64,000 nt of DNA from Mucilaginibacter aquaedulcis (GCF_030409325.1 NZ_JAUFPR010000003.1:186001-250000), one strand, 5' to 3'; positions 1 through 8,436 are shown, counted from the stretch's first letter. Notes: generated by a model not told the origin, from the sequence alone. A program made the numbers and translations.

Positions 1-203
1 TTTCCTAATTATTATGAGTGTCACTTTTGTCTCGGTGTGGGCAATTCATAGTTCGCCTATATCATTCATACTCGGGCGCTCGAAAAGCCGACTGGCAAAA
101 CAGCAAAATCCATAAAATTCAGGGCATTACAAATTCAGTTTGCCTTGCTAAACAGCCAAATAAAAAGCACTAACAGGATTTAAAAAGGGTTGGGATTACT
201 ACC
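1..203. other. Left edge, no gene recognised
   Basis: The stretch downstream of hemA holds only short open frames on both strands. hemC often follows hemA in this phylum, but no hydroxymethylbilane synthase N-terminus is readable here. Nothing else could be supported. Confidence 0.5.
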
Positions 204-1433
204 TTAGTTTTCGTTGATCAATATATCCTTAGCCATAATCATGGGTACACTGATATATTTTTTCTCCATGTAGTTGATCACCTTTTCCAGTATCTCGCGC
301 GATTGTTCATCAAGGCCCTGTACCTCATCGGCAAAAACTGAGTTGATGGCAGTATTGCGGATCTCCTTAATTTTTTCAGGTACCTGACGCATGGCCACTT
401 CAATACGGCGCTGTTTTAACTGGGTTAAAAACTCGGCGATATTTTGCTCAATAATAGCTTCGGCGTGTACCAGTTCCTGGTAGCGCTCCTGCAGGTTGCG
501 TTTAGCAACCTCATTAAGCGAATGTACTTCGATAAAATTAACCGGGAACTGCTCCAATACTTCAGGAGCGGTGTCATTAGGAATAGCCAGATCCACAATG
601 GTTTTGCGGTTGGTTTCGCCGTTAAGCAGCGATTGGTATATTTCGGTAGTGATGATAGGCTCAACTGCCGATGTACAGGTAATGATTACATCAAAACCTT
701 TGCTGTATGTTTTTAAAGCTTCCAGATCATAAGCCTTACCACCCAGATCAACGGCCAATTGCTGTGCCTTTGATAATGTACGATTAAAGACCGCGAAGTT
801 GGTGAACTTATGTTTTTGAAGATACTTTGAAATATTACGGTTGGTTTCGCCTGCGCCAATGATCAGTACACGGGCATCGGTAGCACACAGGTTCAGATCT
901 CTGAGCTTACGGTAAGCTAATGAAACTACCGAAATTGGATTTTTTGAAATATTAGTATGGGTATATACTTCTTTGGCTGTTTTAACAACACAATTCATGA
1001 TCATGCGCAAACCATCGCCTGTAAGGCCGGCTTCGCGGCAATGCTCATAGGCTTTGCGCAGCTGGGCCAATATTTCCTTTTCGCCAACTATTAAACTCTC
1101 CAGTGAGCATGAGGTACGCAGCAAGTGAACCATAGCCTCCTGATCTTCATAAATAGAAACGCTATTCATAAAAATATCTAAAGACTCATCATGAAGTTCG
1201 GTATGGAATGCTTCTATAAATTTCCTTGCAAAATCTTTATCAACCACTTGCGGGGTGGTCATAACAAATTCAACACGGTTACATGTAGCCAGATAAAATA
1301 TCTCTGGTATCCCAAATTGACTTTTAACTTGTTGAAGCTTATCTGACAGATTTTCGTGGCAAACAACCAATCTACCCAATTCCTTCAGTTCAATCTGTTT
1401 GTGTGTAAAAGCAATAACCTTTAAATACTTCAA
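204..1433 (-). CDS. hemA: Glutamyl-tRNA reductase
   Basis: Reduces glutamyl-tRNA(Glu) to glutamate-1-semialdehyde with NADPH, the first committed step of the C5 route to heme. The 409-residue protein has the family layout: a catalytic domain with the nucleophilic cysteine in ATCNRVEF (Cys51), the ESLIVGEKEIL segment near residue 112, a Rossmann NADPH domain with IIGAGETN near 191-198, and a helical C-terminal dimerisation part. The start codon read here is TTG. No in-frame ATG lies upstream, the next is about residue 58, and the TTG gives the expected N-terminus ending in the AFTHKQ segment. A TAnnTTTG-type promoter box and a palindrome lie just upstream. Confidence 0.95.
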   Translation of the reverse strand: MKYLKVIAFTHKQIELKELGRLVVCHENLSDKLQQVKSQFGIPEIFYLATCNRVEFVMTTPQVVDKDFARKFIEAFHTELHDESLDIFMNSVSIYEDQEAMVHLLRTSCSLESLIVGEKEILAQLRKAYEHCREAGLTGDGLRMIMNCVVKTAKEVYTHTNISKNPISVVSLAYRKLRDLNLCATDARVLIIGAGETNRNISKYLQKHKFTNFAVFNRTLSKAQQLAVDLGGKAYDLEALKTYSKGFDVIITCTSAVEPIITTEIYQSLLNGETNRKTIVDLAIPNDTAPEVLEQFPVNFIEVHSLNEVAKRNLQERYQELVHAEAIIEQNIAEFLTQLKQRRIEVAMRQVPEKIKEIRNTAINSVFADEVQGLDEQSREILEKVINYMEKKYISVPMIMAKDILINEN

Positions 1434-1455
1434 AGCAGTTTTAAATTTGACCCAA

Positions 1456-1488
1456 CAAAAATATCACTATAAATGACATCCTATGTCA
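1456..1488 (-). promoter_or_regulatory. Putative hemA promoter and operator
   Basis: On the minus strand a perfect TAnnTTTG box (TATTTTTG, 1463-1456) lies 22 bases before the hemA start. Just upstream of it is a perfect 6-bp-arm palindrome, TGACAT-CCT-ATGTCA (1474-1488), placed where a regulator would cover the -33 region. No good TTTG was seen at the exact -33 spacing. The box matches the known Bacteroidota consensus; the operator role is inference. Confidence 0.45.
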
Positions 1489-1595
1489 ATACTTTGTCAT
1501 ACAGGCGTATTTAGAATGGTTATAAATAGCTATGAAATTACGAAAAATGACTTGCCAACCATATTTAAACTGCGTAAAACAATACTTAGCAAAAT

Positions 1596-1612
1596 ATTGT
1601 ATAGTATACAAT
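1596..1612. promoter_or_regulatory. 17-bp perfect palindrome over a start codon
   Basis: ATTGTATA-G-TATACAAT is a perfect inverted repeat with 8-bp arms and a one-base centre. It ends on the first two bases of the ATG of the DoxX-like gene. It could be a repressor operator or a short mRNA hairpin at the start codon. The binding partner is unknown. Confidence 0.45.
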
Positions 1613-1985
1613 GCGTTTTTTAAAAAACACAAGTCTTATTATTTTAATACTCGGGTATGCCTTAGCTGGTATCAACCATTTTATTAACCCGGTATCGTAT
1701 CAGCGCATCATTCCAGCCTATTTTCCCTACCCTGTTGTTATTAATATACTTGCCGGCATATTTGAAATATTGTTTGCACTATTATTAATATCAGCACAAA
1801 GCCGGGGTTGGGCTGTTTACGGCATTATATTAATGTTGATAGCCTTTTTACCGGTACACATCAGCATGATAAGCAACGCGCCTTTAAAATCAGGTAACTT
1901 AATGATAACACCAGCTATTGCCTGGCTGCGCTTAGCTTTACAACCTGTACTGATGGTTTGGGTTTGGTGGCATCATAAAGCTTAA
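1611..1985 (+). CDS. DoxX-like small membrane protein
   Basis: A 124-residue integral membrane protein with about four hydrophobic segments and little else. The arrangement, with an early GYALAGINHFINP segment followed by a Pro/Tyr-rich short loop (IPAYFPYP), is typical of DoxX-family or DoxX-like proteins of Bacteroidota. Their biochemical role is generally not established. The start is the ATG at 1611, which lies inside a perfect palindrome. The next gene follows 26 bases downstream on the same strand, so the two may be co-transcribed. Only family-level assignment is possible. Confidence 0.65.
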   Translation: MRFLKNTSLIILILGYALAGINHFINPVSYQRIIPAYFPYPVVINILAGIFEILFALLLISAQSRGWAVYGIILMLIAFLPVHISMISNAPLKSGNLMITPAIAWLRLALQPVLMVWVWWHHKA

Positions 1986-2011
1986 CATTTAAATATTACA
2001 TTATTAAAAAT

Positions 2012-3538
2012 ATGGATCTGCAAAGTGTTGAAATGCGTAACCTGGAAGTTCAGGATTACCAGGAGCTAAAAAAATCAATGAAATCGGCCTATATGGATAT
2101 GGACGAGGATTATTGGGACGCTAATTCTATCAAAAAGCTCATTAAGCTTTTTCCAGAGGGGCAGATCTGTATCACCGTTAATGATGTGGTGGTAGGCTGT
2201 GCCCTGGCTATCATTGTTGACTATCAAAAATATGGTGATAACCACACTTACAAACAAATAACAGGCGACAGCACCTTTAAAACCCACAACGATAAGGGCG
2301 ATGTTTTATACGGTATAGATATTTTTATACACCCCAACTATCGGGGCCTTCGTTTGGCCCGTCGTTTATACGAGGCGCGTAAGGCCCTGTGCGAAAAACT
2401 AAACCTGAAAAGCATTATCGCCGGAGGCCGTATCCCGAATTATCAGAAATATCAGAACGACCTCACCCCTCGTCAATACATTGATAAGGTAAAATATAAG
2501 GAGATATATGACCCTACCCTCTCCTTTCAGCTGGCTAATGATTTTCACGTGCGCAAAGTACTGCGTAATTATTTGCCTGAGGATAGTCGATCAAAAGGTT
2601 TTGCTACGCTGATTGAGTGGAACAATGTGTATTACGAAGAAGTATCATCCGTTATTAATCACAAAACCGTGGTGCGTATTGGCCTGGTGCAATGGCAGAT
2701 GCGTACCTACAGTAACATAAGCGAGCTAATGAAGCACGCCGAGTATTTTGTGGATGCGGTGAGCGATTACCAGTCGGACTTTATCCTATTTCCTGAGCTG
2801 TTCAACACGCCGCTCATGGCCGATTATAACCACCTGGACACGGCCAAGGCCATGCGCGAGCTGGCCAAGTATACCCAACCCATTATTGAGGAGTTTTCAA
2901 AACTGGCGGTATCATACAACGTGAATATTATAGCTGGGAGCATGCCAACCATTTTTGAGGATTCGCTATACAATGTATCGTACTTGTTTAAGCGCAATGG
3001 CAGCATGGAAGAAATTTATAAGATACACCCAACGCCGTCTGAAATCAGTTCCTGGGGTATCCGCGGTGGCGATGAACTGAAGGTGTTTGAAACCGATGCT
3101 GGTAAAATTGGCATCCTGATCTGTTACGATGTGGAGTTTCCTGAGCTATCACGCATACTTGCCAGCCAGGATATGCAGATATTATTTGTGCCCTTTTTAA
3201 CTGATACCCAAAACGGCTACAACCGGGTTAAATTTTGCGCCCAGGCCCGCGCTGTGGAAAACGAATGCTATGTAGCCATTGCGGGTTGCGTAGGCAATTT
3301 GCCCAACGTGAATAACATGGGTATTAGCTATGCACAATCAGCGGTATTTACCCCGTCTGATTTTGGTTTCCCTACCAATGGCATCCAGTCTGAAGCTACA
3401 CCCAACACCGAAATGATCGTTATTGCCGATGTTGACCTTTCATTGCTGGATGAGCTGCACGAATATGGTAGTGTACAAAACCTCAAAGACCGCAGGACGG
3501 ATCTGTATAATATTACTTTTAATGGGAAGAAGGTATAG
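2012..3538 (+). CDS. GNAT acetyltransferase-nitrilase fusion protein
   Basis: A 508-residue fusion. Residues about 5-190 form a GNAT N-acetyltransferase-like domain (IDIFIHPNYRGLRLARRLYE resembles the acetyl-CoA-binding motif A). Residues about 220-500 form a carbon-nitrogen hydrolase of the nitrilase superfamily. The catalytic Glu-Lys-Cys triad is visible: Glu262 in ILFPELF, Lys337 in EIYKIHPTP, Cys371 in LICYDVEFPEL. This architecture recurs in bacteria, and its physiological substrate is not established; amide hydrolysis coupled to acyl transfer is the reasonable expectation. It sits 26 bases after the DoxX-like gene and is followed by a dispersed repeat. Confidence 0.85.
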   Translation: MDLQSVEMRNLEVQDYQELKKSMKSAYMDMDEDYWDANSIKKLIKLFPEGQICITVNDVVVGCALAIIVDYQKYGDNHTYKQITGDSTFKTHNDKGDVLYGIDIFIHPNYRGLRLARRLYEARKALCEKLNLKSIIAGGRIPNYQKYQNDLTPRQYIDKVKYKEIYDPTLSFQLANDFHVRKVLRNYLPEDSRSKGFATLIEWNNVYYEEVSSVINHKTVVRIGLVQWQMRTYSNISELMKHAEYFVDAVSDYQSDFILFPELFNTPLMADYNHLDTAKAMRELAKYTQPIIEEFSKLAVSYNVNIIAGSMPTIFEDSLYNVSYLFKRNGSMEEIYKIHPTPSEISSWGIRGGDELKVFETDAGKIGILICYDVEFPELSRILASQDMQILFVPFLTDTQNGYNRVKFCAQARAVENECYVAIAGCVGNLPNVNNMGISYAQSAVFTPSDFGFPTNGIQSEATPNTEMIVIADVDLSLLDELHEYGSVQNLKDRRTDLYNITFNGKKV

Positions 3539-3562
3539 GTGAATTTCACTTAAATTGAATAC

Positions 3563-3652
3563 ATTGTCATTTCGACCATAGGGAGAAATTTTATACGCTA
3601 TACACAGCACTCGTATAAGATCTCTCCTCGTACCTCGTTCGAGATGACATTT
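3563..3652. repeat. Palindromic intergenic repeat, GTCATTTCGA type
   Basis: About 90 bp with inverted ends: TGTCATTTCGA at the left, a CGAGATGACA end at the right, and complementary inner parts (GGGAGAAATTTTATACG against CGTATAAGATCTCTCC). It lies 3' of the GNAT-nitrilase gene and can fold into a long imperfect hairpin. Elements with this look are common between genes in this family of bacteria. Copy number cannot be counted from one window. Confidence 0.7.
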
Positions 3653-3682
3653 TTTTTATTTTCTTGACAATCAAAACACATC

Positions 3683-3720
3683 GAAACATTTCTATATATC
3701 AATACTAATATCTACCTTTG
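3683..3720 (+). promoter_or_regulatory. Promoter and ArsR-type operator for the regulator/MFS pair
   Basis: A perfect TAnnTTTG box (TACCTTTG, 3713-3720) lies 42 bases before the start codon. A TTTC 20 bases upstream of it would be the -33 element. The imperfect palindrome GAAACATTTC (3683-3692) covers that -33 position. Its first nine bases recur at 4082-4090 before the MFS gene, which suggests one regulator acts at both places. Confidence 0.5.
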
Positions 3721-3761
3721 CAGCGGCAAGTCATCATTAAAATCTTGACTCGCCATAAACA

Positions 3762-4037
3762 ATGGACAATAAAAAAATAGAAAAAATATCCCGTGCCCTC
3801 AGCGATGCCAACAGGATAGCTATTTTACAGCAATTCAAGAAAAAGAAAGACTGCCTTTACTGCGCGGAGGTGAACGACCTGCTTGATCTGACACAGCCAT
3901 CCGTATCCCACCACTTAAAACAACTGGTAGATGCCGAGCTGCTGCTACCTCAAAAAGAAGGCCGTAACCTTAAATATGTACTTAACCAGCAAGTACTTGA
4001 CGATTACATCACTTGTTTGAACGACTTGAAAGAATAG
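3762..4037 (+). CDS. ArsR-family winged-helix repressor
   Basis: A 91-residue ArsR/SmtB-type regulator. The N-terminal helix holds SDANRIAILQ, and the recognition region is LLDLTQPSVSHHLKQLVDAELL with the typical S-x-S-H-H-L-K-x-L signature. A CLYC pair near residues 31-34 sits just before the helix-turn-helix, where several family members bind metal or sense thiols. The ligand is unknown here. The MFS gene follows 75 bases downstream, and the shared upstream motif argues that this protein controls itself and that transporter. Confidence 0.85.
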   Translation: MDNKKIEKISRALSDANRIAILQQFKKKKDCLYCAEVNDLLDLTQPSVSHHLKQLVDAELLLPQKEGRNLKYVLNQQVLDDYITCLNDLKE

Positions 4038-4081
4038 TTCTTTTCAAAAAAGAGAAAAAAAATTTCGCACTCATTTATATA

Positions 4082-4090
4082 GAAACATTT
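4082..4090 (+). promoter_or_regulatory. Second copy of the GAAACATTT motif before the MFS gene
   Basis: GAAACATTT at 4082-4090, flanked by TATATA on the left and AATAT on the right, repeats the motif at 3683-3691. It lies 23 bases before the MFS start codon. It is a likely operator half for the adjacent ArsR-type repressor; this is inference from the two matching copies. Confidence 0.4.
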
Positions 4091-4112
4091 GAATATTTAA
4101 ATACACGAATCA

Positions 4113-5321
4113 ATGAAAAAATCTATTTATATCATGGCCCTCGGAGCCTTCGGCATCATCACTACCGAGTTTGGCGTTATCGGCATATTGCCCGCCTTAG
4201 TGAAGGATTTCCATATCACCATTGATACGGCTGGCTGGCTGCTAAGCGCCTTTGCCTTAACCGTAGCTCTGGCGGGGCCATTCACCAATATGCTTACGGC
4301 CAAAATGAACCGTAAAACCATCATGTGCCTGGTATTGGGCATATTTGTGCTCTCCAACCTGCTATCGGCAGTGGCACCTAACTTTACGGTGCTTATGATT
4401 GCCCGTATCTTACCCGCGTTTTTACACCCGGTATTCTGGGCGGTATCAATGACAGCCGCTTCCAAACAAGCCGGACCAAAAGATGCTCCCAAAGCTATTG
4501 CCATTGTAATGGCCGGTCTAAGTGTGGCTACCGTACTGGGCGTGCCCCTAACCACCTACATGGCCGATCTATTTAACTGGCGCGCATCATTCATCCTTTC
4601 TGCAGTGATTAACCTTTTGGCATTTGCCGCGCTGGCTATGTTTGTACCATCGATGCCTGCAAGCGAAGAGCAGGCAAGTTCAAAAAGTCAGCTAAAAATA
4701 TTAAGCAGCGTGCAGTTGTGGATAAAGCTTTTAACAGCCACAATCATTCTTGCAGGCATGTTTGCCACCTACGGCTACCTGGCCGAGTTTTTAGATAAAG
4801 TATCGCATATGAACGGTGCGCAGATCAGCGTGATGCTATTGGTATTTGGCGGTACAGGCATATTAGGTAACTGGCTTACCGGTATAGCACTAAGTAAAAA
4901 TGTGCAGCTTACTACCCGTGTGTTCCTGATCTCGTTAGTGGTAATGCACCTGCTGGCCTATAAATTTGGAGGCTTATTTATACCTATGGTTACCATTCTT
5001 TCGGTTTGGGGATTCATACATACCGGCGGTTTTTTGGTAGCCAACCTGCATGTTATCCATGGCATACATGGCAACGCGCTTGATTTTGTGAATGGCCTGT
5101 TGCCATCCTTTTTCAATGCGGGTATTACCCTGGGCAGTTTATTGGGTGGTTTTGTAATTGCCAAATACGGTATTCATGAGGTAATCTGGATGACCGTACC
5201 CTTGTTGTTACTGTCATTAGGCCTCAGTTTTGTTAAGATCAATGAAAAGCAGGAAGCCAAAGGAGCTACCGAAGAAGAACTCATTGAGGCAGATCCTGTT
5301 CAGGCGATAATTTGTGAATAA
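4113..5321 (+). CDS. MFS efflux transporter
   Basis: A 402-residue major facilitator with about 12 hydrophobic segments. The N-terminus (GAFGIITTEFGVIGILPALV) and the loop after helix 2 (TAKMNRKTIM) match the drug/sugar exporter branch (AraJ/YdhP-like) of the superfamily. It probably exports a small organic compound from the cytoplasm by proton antiport; the substrate cannot be read from sequence. It follows an ArsR-type repressor and shares an operator-like motif with it, so it is probably an inducible exporter. A strong hairpin terminator follows at 5368. Confidence 0.85.
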   Translation: MKKSIYIMALGAFGIITTEFGVIGILPALVKDFHITIDTAGWLLSAFALTVALAGPFTNMLTAKMNRKTIMCLVLGIFVLSNLLSAVAPNFTVLMIARILPAFLHPVFWAVSMTAASKQAGPKDAPKAIAIVMAGLSVATVLGVPLTTYMADLFNWRASFILSAVINLLAFAALAMFVPSMPASEEQASSKSQLKILSSVQLWIKLLTATIILAGMFATYGYLAEFLDKVSHMNGAQISVMLLVFGGTGILGNWLTGIALSKNVQLTTRVFLISLVVMHLLAYKFGGLFIPMVTILSVWGFIHTGGFLVANLHVIHGIHGNALDFVNGLLPSFFNAGITLGSLLGGFVIAKYGIHEVIWMTVPLLLLSLGLSFVKINEKQEAKGATEEELIEADPVQAIICE

Positions 5322-5367
5322 TTATTTATAATTATGCTGTGCGAAGTCTTTGACTTCGTTCCATTAT

Positions 5368-5396
5368 GCCGGTAGTATTCAGACTACCGGCTTTTT
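5368..5396 (+). terminator. Rho-independent terminator after the MFS gene
   Basis: A 9-bp perfect stem GCCGGTAGT / ACTACCGGC with a 6-base loop is followed by TTTTT. A shorter GAAGTC-TTT-GACTTC hairpin lies just upstream. Confidence 0.85.
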
Positions 5397-5438
5397 AATG
5401 TAGTATACTTTCCTCATAAAAACCGTAATTTCCGCCCT

Positions 5439-6269
5439 ATGATCCGTAAAGAAAATTATACCCTGCCGGGCGCTAAGGGCCGGCCCATGCTTATTGATGT
5501 AACGTATGATGACGCGCTTAAAAACGCGCAGCTGGTTATCTTCGCGCATGGTTTTAAAGGGTTTAAAGACTGGGGCACACATCACCTCGTGGCCAATTAT
5601 TTTGCACAAAATGGCTTTAGATACCTGAAGTTCAATTTTTCGCACAACGGCACTACACCTGATAATCCGCTTGATTTTGTCGACCTTACGGCCTTCAGTG
5701 ATAATACATTTTCTATTGAGCTGGAAGATCTGGATACCATTATTGATTTTGCCTGCAGCGGTTCGGGCATGGCCGTGGCTAATGGTGTGTTTTTAATCGG
5801 TCATAGCATGGGTGGCGGCATCAGCATCATTAAATCGGCCGAAGACAGTCGCATTAAAAAGCTGGTCACCATGGCTTCTATATCCGGTTTCCGTAACCTG
5901 TGGCCAAAACAAAGCGAGATACAATGGCGGCTGCAGGGTATTATATATATGCACAATTCACGAACTAACCAGCAAATGCCAATCAAATCAACCCTGCTTG
6001 ATGATCTGGACAGTCATCCCCTGCGCCTGGATATACCGCTGATGGCAGCAGCTGTAAAACAACCTTGGCTGCTTACTCATGGTGATGCCGACACTACCGT
6101 ACCTGTAGCTCACGCGCAGGACTTGCATGAAGCACAACCCAATGCCGAATTTATAATATTCCCCGGAGCCGATCATACCTTCGGTGGTTCGCATCCTTAC
6201 GCCGGTGATACGCTGCCAGCATCGTTAAAAGAATTTTGTGATAAAACCATTGCTTTTTTGCGGGCGTAA
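5439..6269 (+). CDS. Alpha/beta hydrolase
   Basis: A 276-residue serine hydrolase of the alpha/beta fold. The nucleophile elbow is GHSMGGG with Ser123, the oxyanion region is VIFAHGFKG near residue 34, the likely acid is in LTHGDADTTVP, and the likely base is in PGADHTFGG. There is no signal peptide, so it should be cytoplasmic. The substrate is unknown; esters, lipids or peptides are all possible in this family. It is transcribed alone and ends in a hairpin shared with the convergent outer-membrane gene. Confidence 0.85.
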   Translation: MIRKENYTLPGAKGRPMLIDVTYDDALKNAQLVIFAHGFKGFKDWGTHHLVANYFAQNGFRYLKFNFSHNGTTPDNPLDFVDLTAFSDNTFSIELEDLDTIIDFACSGSGMAVANGVFLIGHSMGGGISIIKSAEDSRIKKLVTMASISGFRNLWPKQSEIQWRLQGIIYMHNSRTNQQMPIKSTLLDDLDSHPLRLDIPLMAAAVKQPWLLTHGDADTTVPVAHAQDLHEAQPNAEFIIFPGADHTFGGSHPYAGDTLPASLKEFCDKTIAFLRA

Positions 6270-6273
6270 AAAC

Positions 6274-6312
6274 AAAAGCGGCAACACTTTAATCAAGTGA
6301 TGCCGCTTTTTA
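6274..6312. terminator. Bidirectional terminator
   Basis: A 10-bp perfect stem AAAAGCGGCA / TGCCGCTTTT, with a further CACTT/AAGTG inner pairing, has T-runs on both sides. It sits between convergent genes and can serve both. Confidence 0.85.
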
Positions 6313-6361
6313 TGTATCAATATATAGAGAAGCCCGAAAGGCTGTTGTTTTCTGTTGTTAA

Positions 6362-6946
6362 TTACAGGTTAAAGGCGTAAGCTATTCTTAAACCAACAAA
6401 GTTGCTGGTGTTACCGTTAGTATAAAATTTGCTATTGCTTTCAAACCTTACACCGGCATCAATATAATTTTTACCACCTACGTTAAACAATACACCTACC
6501 TGCGGAGCATATACAAATGCTGCTGATTTAGTTGCACCCAAGTCTGATTTATTAGCTATAAATGAAGCACCTGCTTCGCCCTGTATGTAAAAGTTTTTAA
6601 CCGGGAAGTATTTTAAGCCTGCTTTAACAGGTATTAACTGGATATCCGCAGCGTTGCTTACATTATTTGCATATATGTTGTTGAAGCCGGCATTCAAAGT
6701 AGCGTATAATTCGCGGTCAATGATCGGGAAGTCGGCTTGTACAGAACCACCAAAGTTCCAGCTATAAGCATCATTCAGTTTGCCGATAGGTAAACCTGAT
6801 TCAATACCGGCGCTTAACCTGATACCTGATCCTAAATTGGTTGTTTTTGGAGTAACTGGTGTATTTATATCTTGTGCTTTAAGATTCAAAGAAATAGTTG
6901 ATAACAATGAAAATATTAAAATGCTTAGTTTAATTGAGGTTTTCAT
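6362..6946 (-). CDS. Outer-membrane beta-barrel (porin-family) protein
   Basis: A 194-residue exported protein with a clear signal peptide (hydrophobic core LSILIFSLLSTIS, probable cleavage after LKAQ). Alternating hydrophobic strands run to a terminal aromatic/hydrophobic strand (FVGLRIAYAFNL), as expected of a small outer-membrane barrel of the OmpW/porin-like type. The glycine-rich segments near SAGIESGLPIGKLNDAYSWNFGG are common in Bacteroidota members. Function is probably structural or pore-forming; no specific role can be assigned. It is a single-gene unit. Confidence 0.75.
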   Translation of the reverse strand: MKTSIKLSILIFSLLSTISLNLKAQDINTPVTPKTTNLGSGIRLSAGIESGLPIGKLNDAYSWNFGGSVQADFPIIDRELYATLNAGFNNIYANNVSNAADIQLIPVKAGLKYFPVKNFYIQGEAGASFIANKSDLGATKSAAFVYAPQVGVLFNVGGKNYIDAGVRFESNSKFYTNGNTSNFVGLRIAYAFNL

Positions 6947-7244
6947 GATCGTAGTAGTTTAGATTATATATGATAGTGATTAAGTTGTTCCTGAAAAAAT
7001 TACCTGTAGATAATGGTTAAAATTTGATAGGTTTCCCAGTAGATCTGGAGAAGCCTTCCTTTCAATTCGTTTAAGTTTGCTTTTTTCATGACCGTTCTTT
7101 TTAATTGACATATCAAAGGTACTGCGGCCGGGGAGGCACATCAATCTCAATAAATCGGTTTTAACAACCAATTTTTCCTATTGACTGAAATCATCGTCAG
7201 GCAATGGTCATAACGGATATTTATGAAGGGAAACGGGTGAGAAT
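6947..7244. other. Non-coding gap, nothing assigned
   Basis: About 300 bases between two minus-strand genes. It carries only short frames without coding character and no convincing hairpin. The promoter of the outer-membrane barrel gene must lie in its left part. Confidence 0.5.
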
Positions 7245-8165
7245 TTACGCTCCGGCGTTCTTAAATTCAGATGGATTATGGCCCGCGAAACGTTTAAAAA
7301 AACGACTAAAATGCGAGCTGTTATCAAAGTTAAGGCGTTCAGCAATTTCCTTAATGCTTAGCGCCGACGATGATAACAGGTATTGAGCTTCCAGGTACAT
7401 ACGGTTATGGATAACGTGCAGCGCGTTCTGTCCCGTTTCGCCCTTTACTATCTCTGTTAAATATTTGGCAGATATATAAAGCTCATCGGCATATTCCTGT
7501 ACCGTTTTCAGGGTTAGGAATTTTTCTTCAACCAGTTTTTTAAACTTATAAACCAGCTGATATTGTTTACTCAGATGACGGGTTGAATGCAGCAGACAGT
7601 TTTCGCAGGCCCTGTTCATTTCGTAAAGCAGATCGGCTAGCAGCAAGCGCAAAATTTGAAGGTGAAATGCACCCTGCTCCCGGCTTTCATCACTGATCTT
7701 TTCGTACAGTGCTTTTAGCGATGTTACCGCTTTTTGAGGCAAGCCGTAAATTGGCGGATAATCAGGGTTTACCTCCAACAGGTTATTCAGTATATTTTCC
7801 TTTAAAAAGTTATTGAGCAGAAACTCTTTTTTAAACAAAACCTGGTACAACAGCAGGTCGTCAGATGCATCCTCAAAAGAGGTAATATAAGCCGGCGATA
7901 CCAGGTGAACCGAATTTGGATAAACCACAAATACAAAGTGCCCGATTGTTTTTTTACAGGAACCGCTGAGGCATAAAATAACCGAGTAATAATCTGTTTT
8001 AACCGGCAAGCCATGCTTTAAACCGCTTTCATTGTTCAATATGGCAAAATCATCCTGTTTCCAGCTATCGCTAACAACACCAAAATCAGAGTTGGCACTA
8101 TTTGCGAACGCAATATGCCTTTTAAGTGTGGAAGGAATATCTAAAACAGTTATTTTATCACTCAT
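7245..8165 (-). CDS. AraC-family transcriptional regulator
   Basis: A 306-residue regulator. The N-terminal about 190 residues form a ligand/cupin-like sensing part, and residues about 205-305 form the double helix-turn-helix of the AraC/XylS family (ADELYISAKYLTEIVK and the SIKEIAERLNFDNSSHFSRFFKRFAGHNPSEF region). The ATG at 8165 was preferred to an in-frame TTG four codons upstream. It stands alone between an outer-membrane gene and a two-component pair, so its target is not evident. Confidence 0.88.
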   Translation of the reverse strand: MSDKITVLDIPSTLKRHIAFANSANSDFGVVSDSWKQDDFAILNNESGLKHGLPVKTDYYSVILCLSGSCKKTIGHFVFVVYPNSVHLVSPAYITSFEDASDDLLLYQVLFKKEFLLNNFLKENILNNLLEVNPDYPPIYGLPQKAVTSLKALYEKISDESREQGAFHLQILRLLLADLLYEMNRACENCLLHSTRHLSKQYQLVYKFKKLVEEKFLTLKTVQEYADELYISAKYLTEIVKGETGQNALHVIHNRMYLEAQYLLSSSALSIKEIAERLNFDNSSHFSRFFKRFAGHNPSEFKNAGA

Positions 8166-8275
8166 ATATCTCCGCAATTAATTACGGTATTAGCCAAAGA
8201 TAATGGAATTTATGTTTTGGGAAGATGCTTCGGATTGAAACCAGGAAGTTCATTTTTAATTTGAGCGATGGTTAG

Positions 8276-8416
8276 GGGACACCTACGGAGTCTTTTGATA
8301 AATGCTTTAAGCTATAAACACGAGACTCCGCTGGAGTCGGGGAAAGTGTTATAGCTCCGGAGGAGCAACCTGTTTATAGAAGGTATACAGTTTTTAACGG
8401 CTCCGTAGGTGCCTCC
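8276..8416. repeat. Palindromic intergenic repeat, CTCCGTAGG type
   Basis: About 140 bp with inverted ends (GACACCTACGGAGTC at the left, GGCTCCGTAGGTGCC at the right). Two internal hairpins follow the same theme (GACTCC-GCT-GGAGTC and GCTCC-GGA-GGAGC). It fills the gap between the AraC gene and the LytTR regulator gene. It resembles the REP/MITE-like elements frequent in Sphingobacteriaceae, but copy number is unseen here. Confidence 0.75.
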
Positions 8417-8436
8417 TTCTTCTAAGAGTGATTTCC

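Noticed and set aside
1-203. Start of hemC downstream of hemA
   Set aside because: Reverse-strand frames here are interrupted and none begins with the porphobilinogen deaminase N-terminus.
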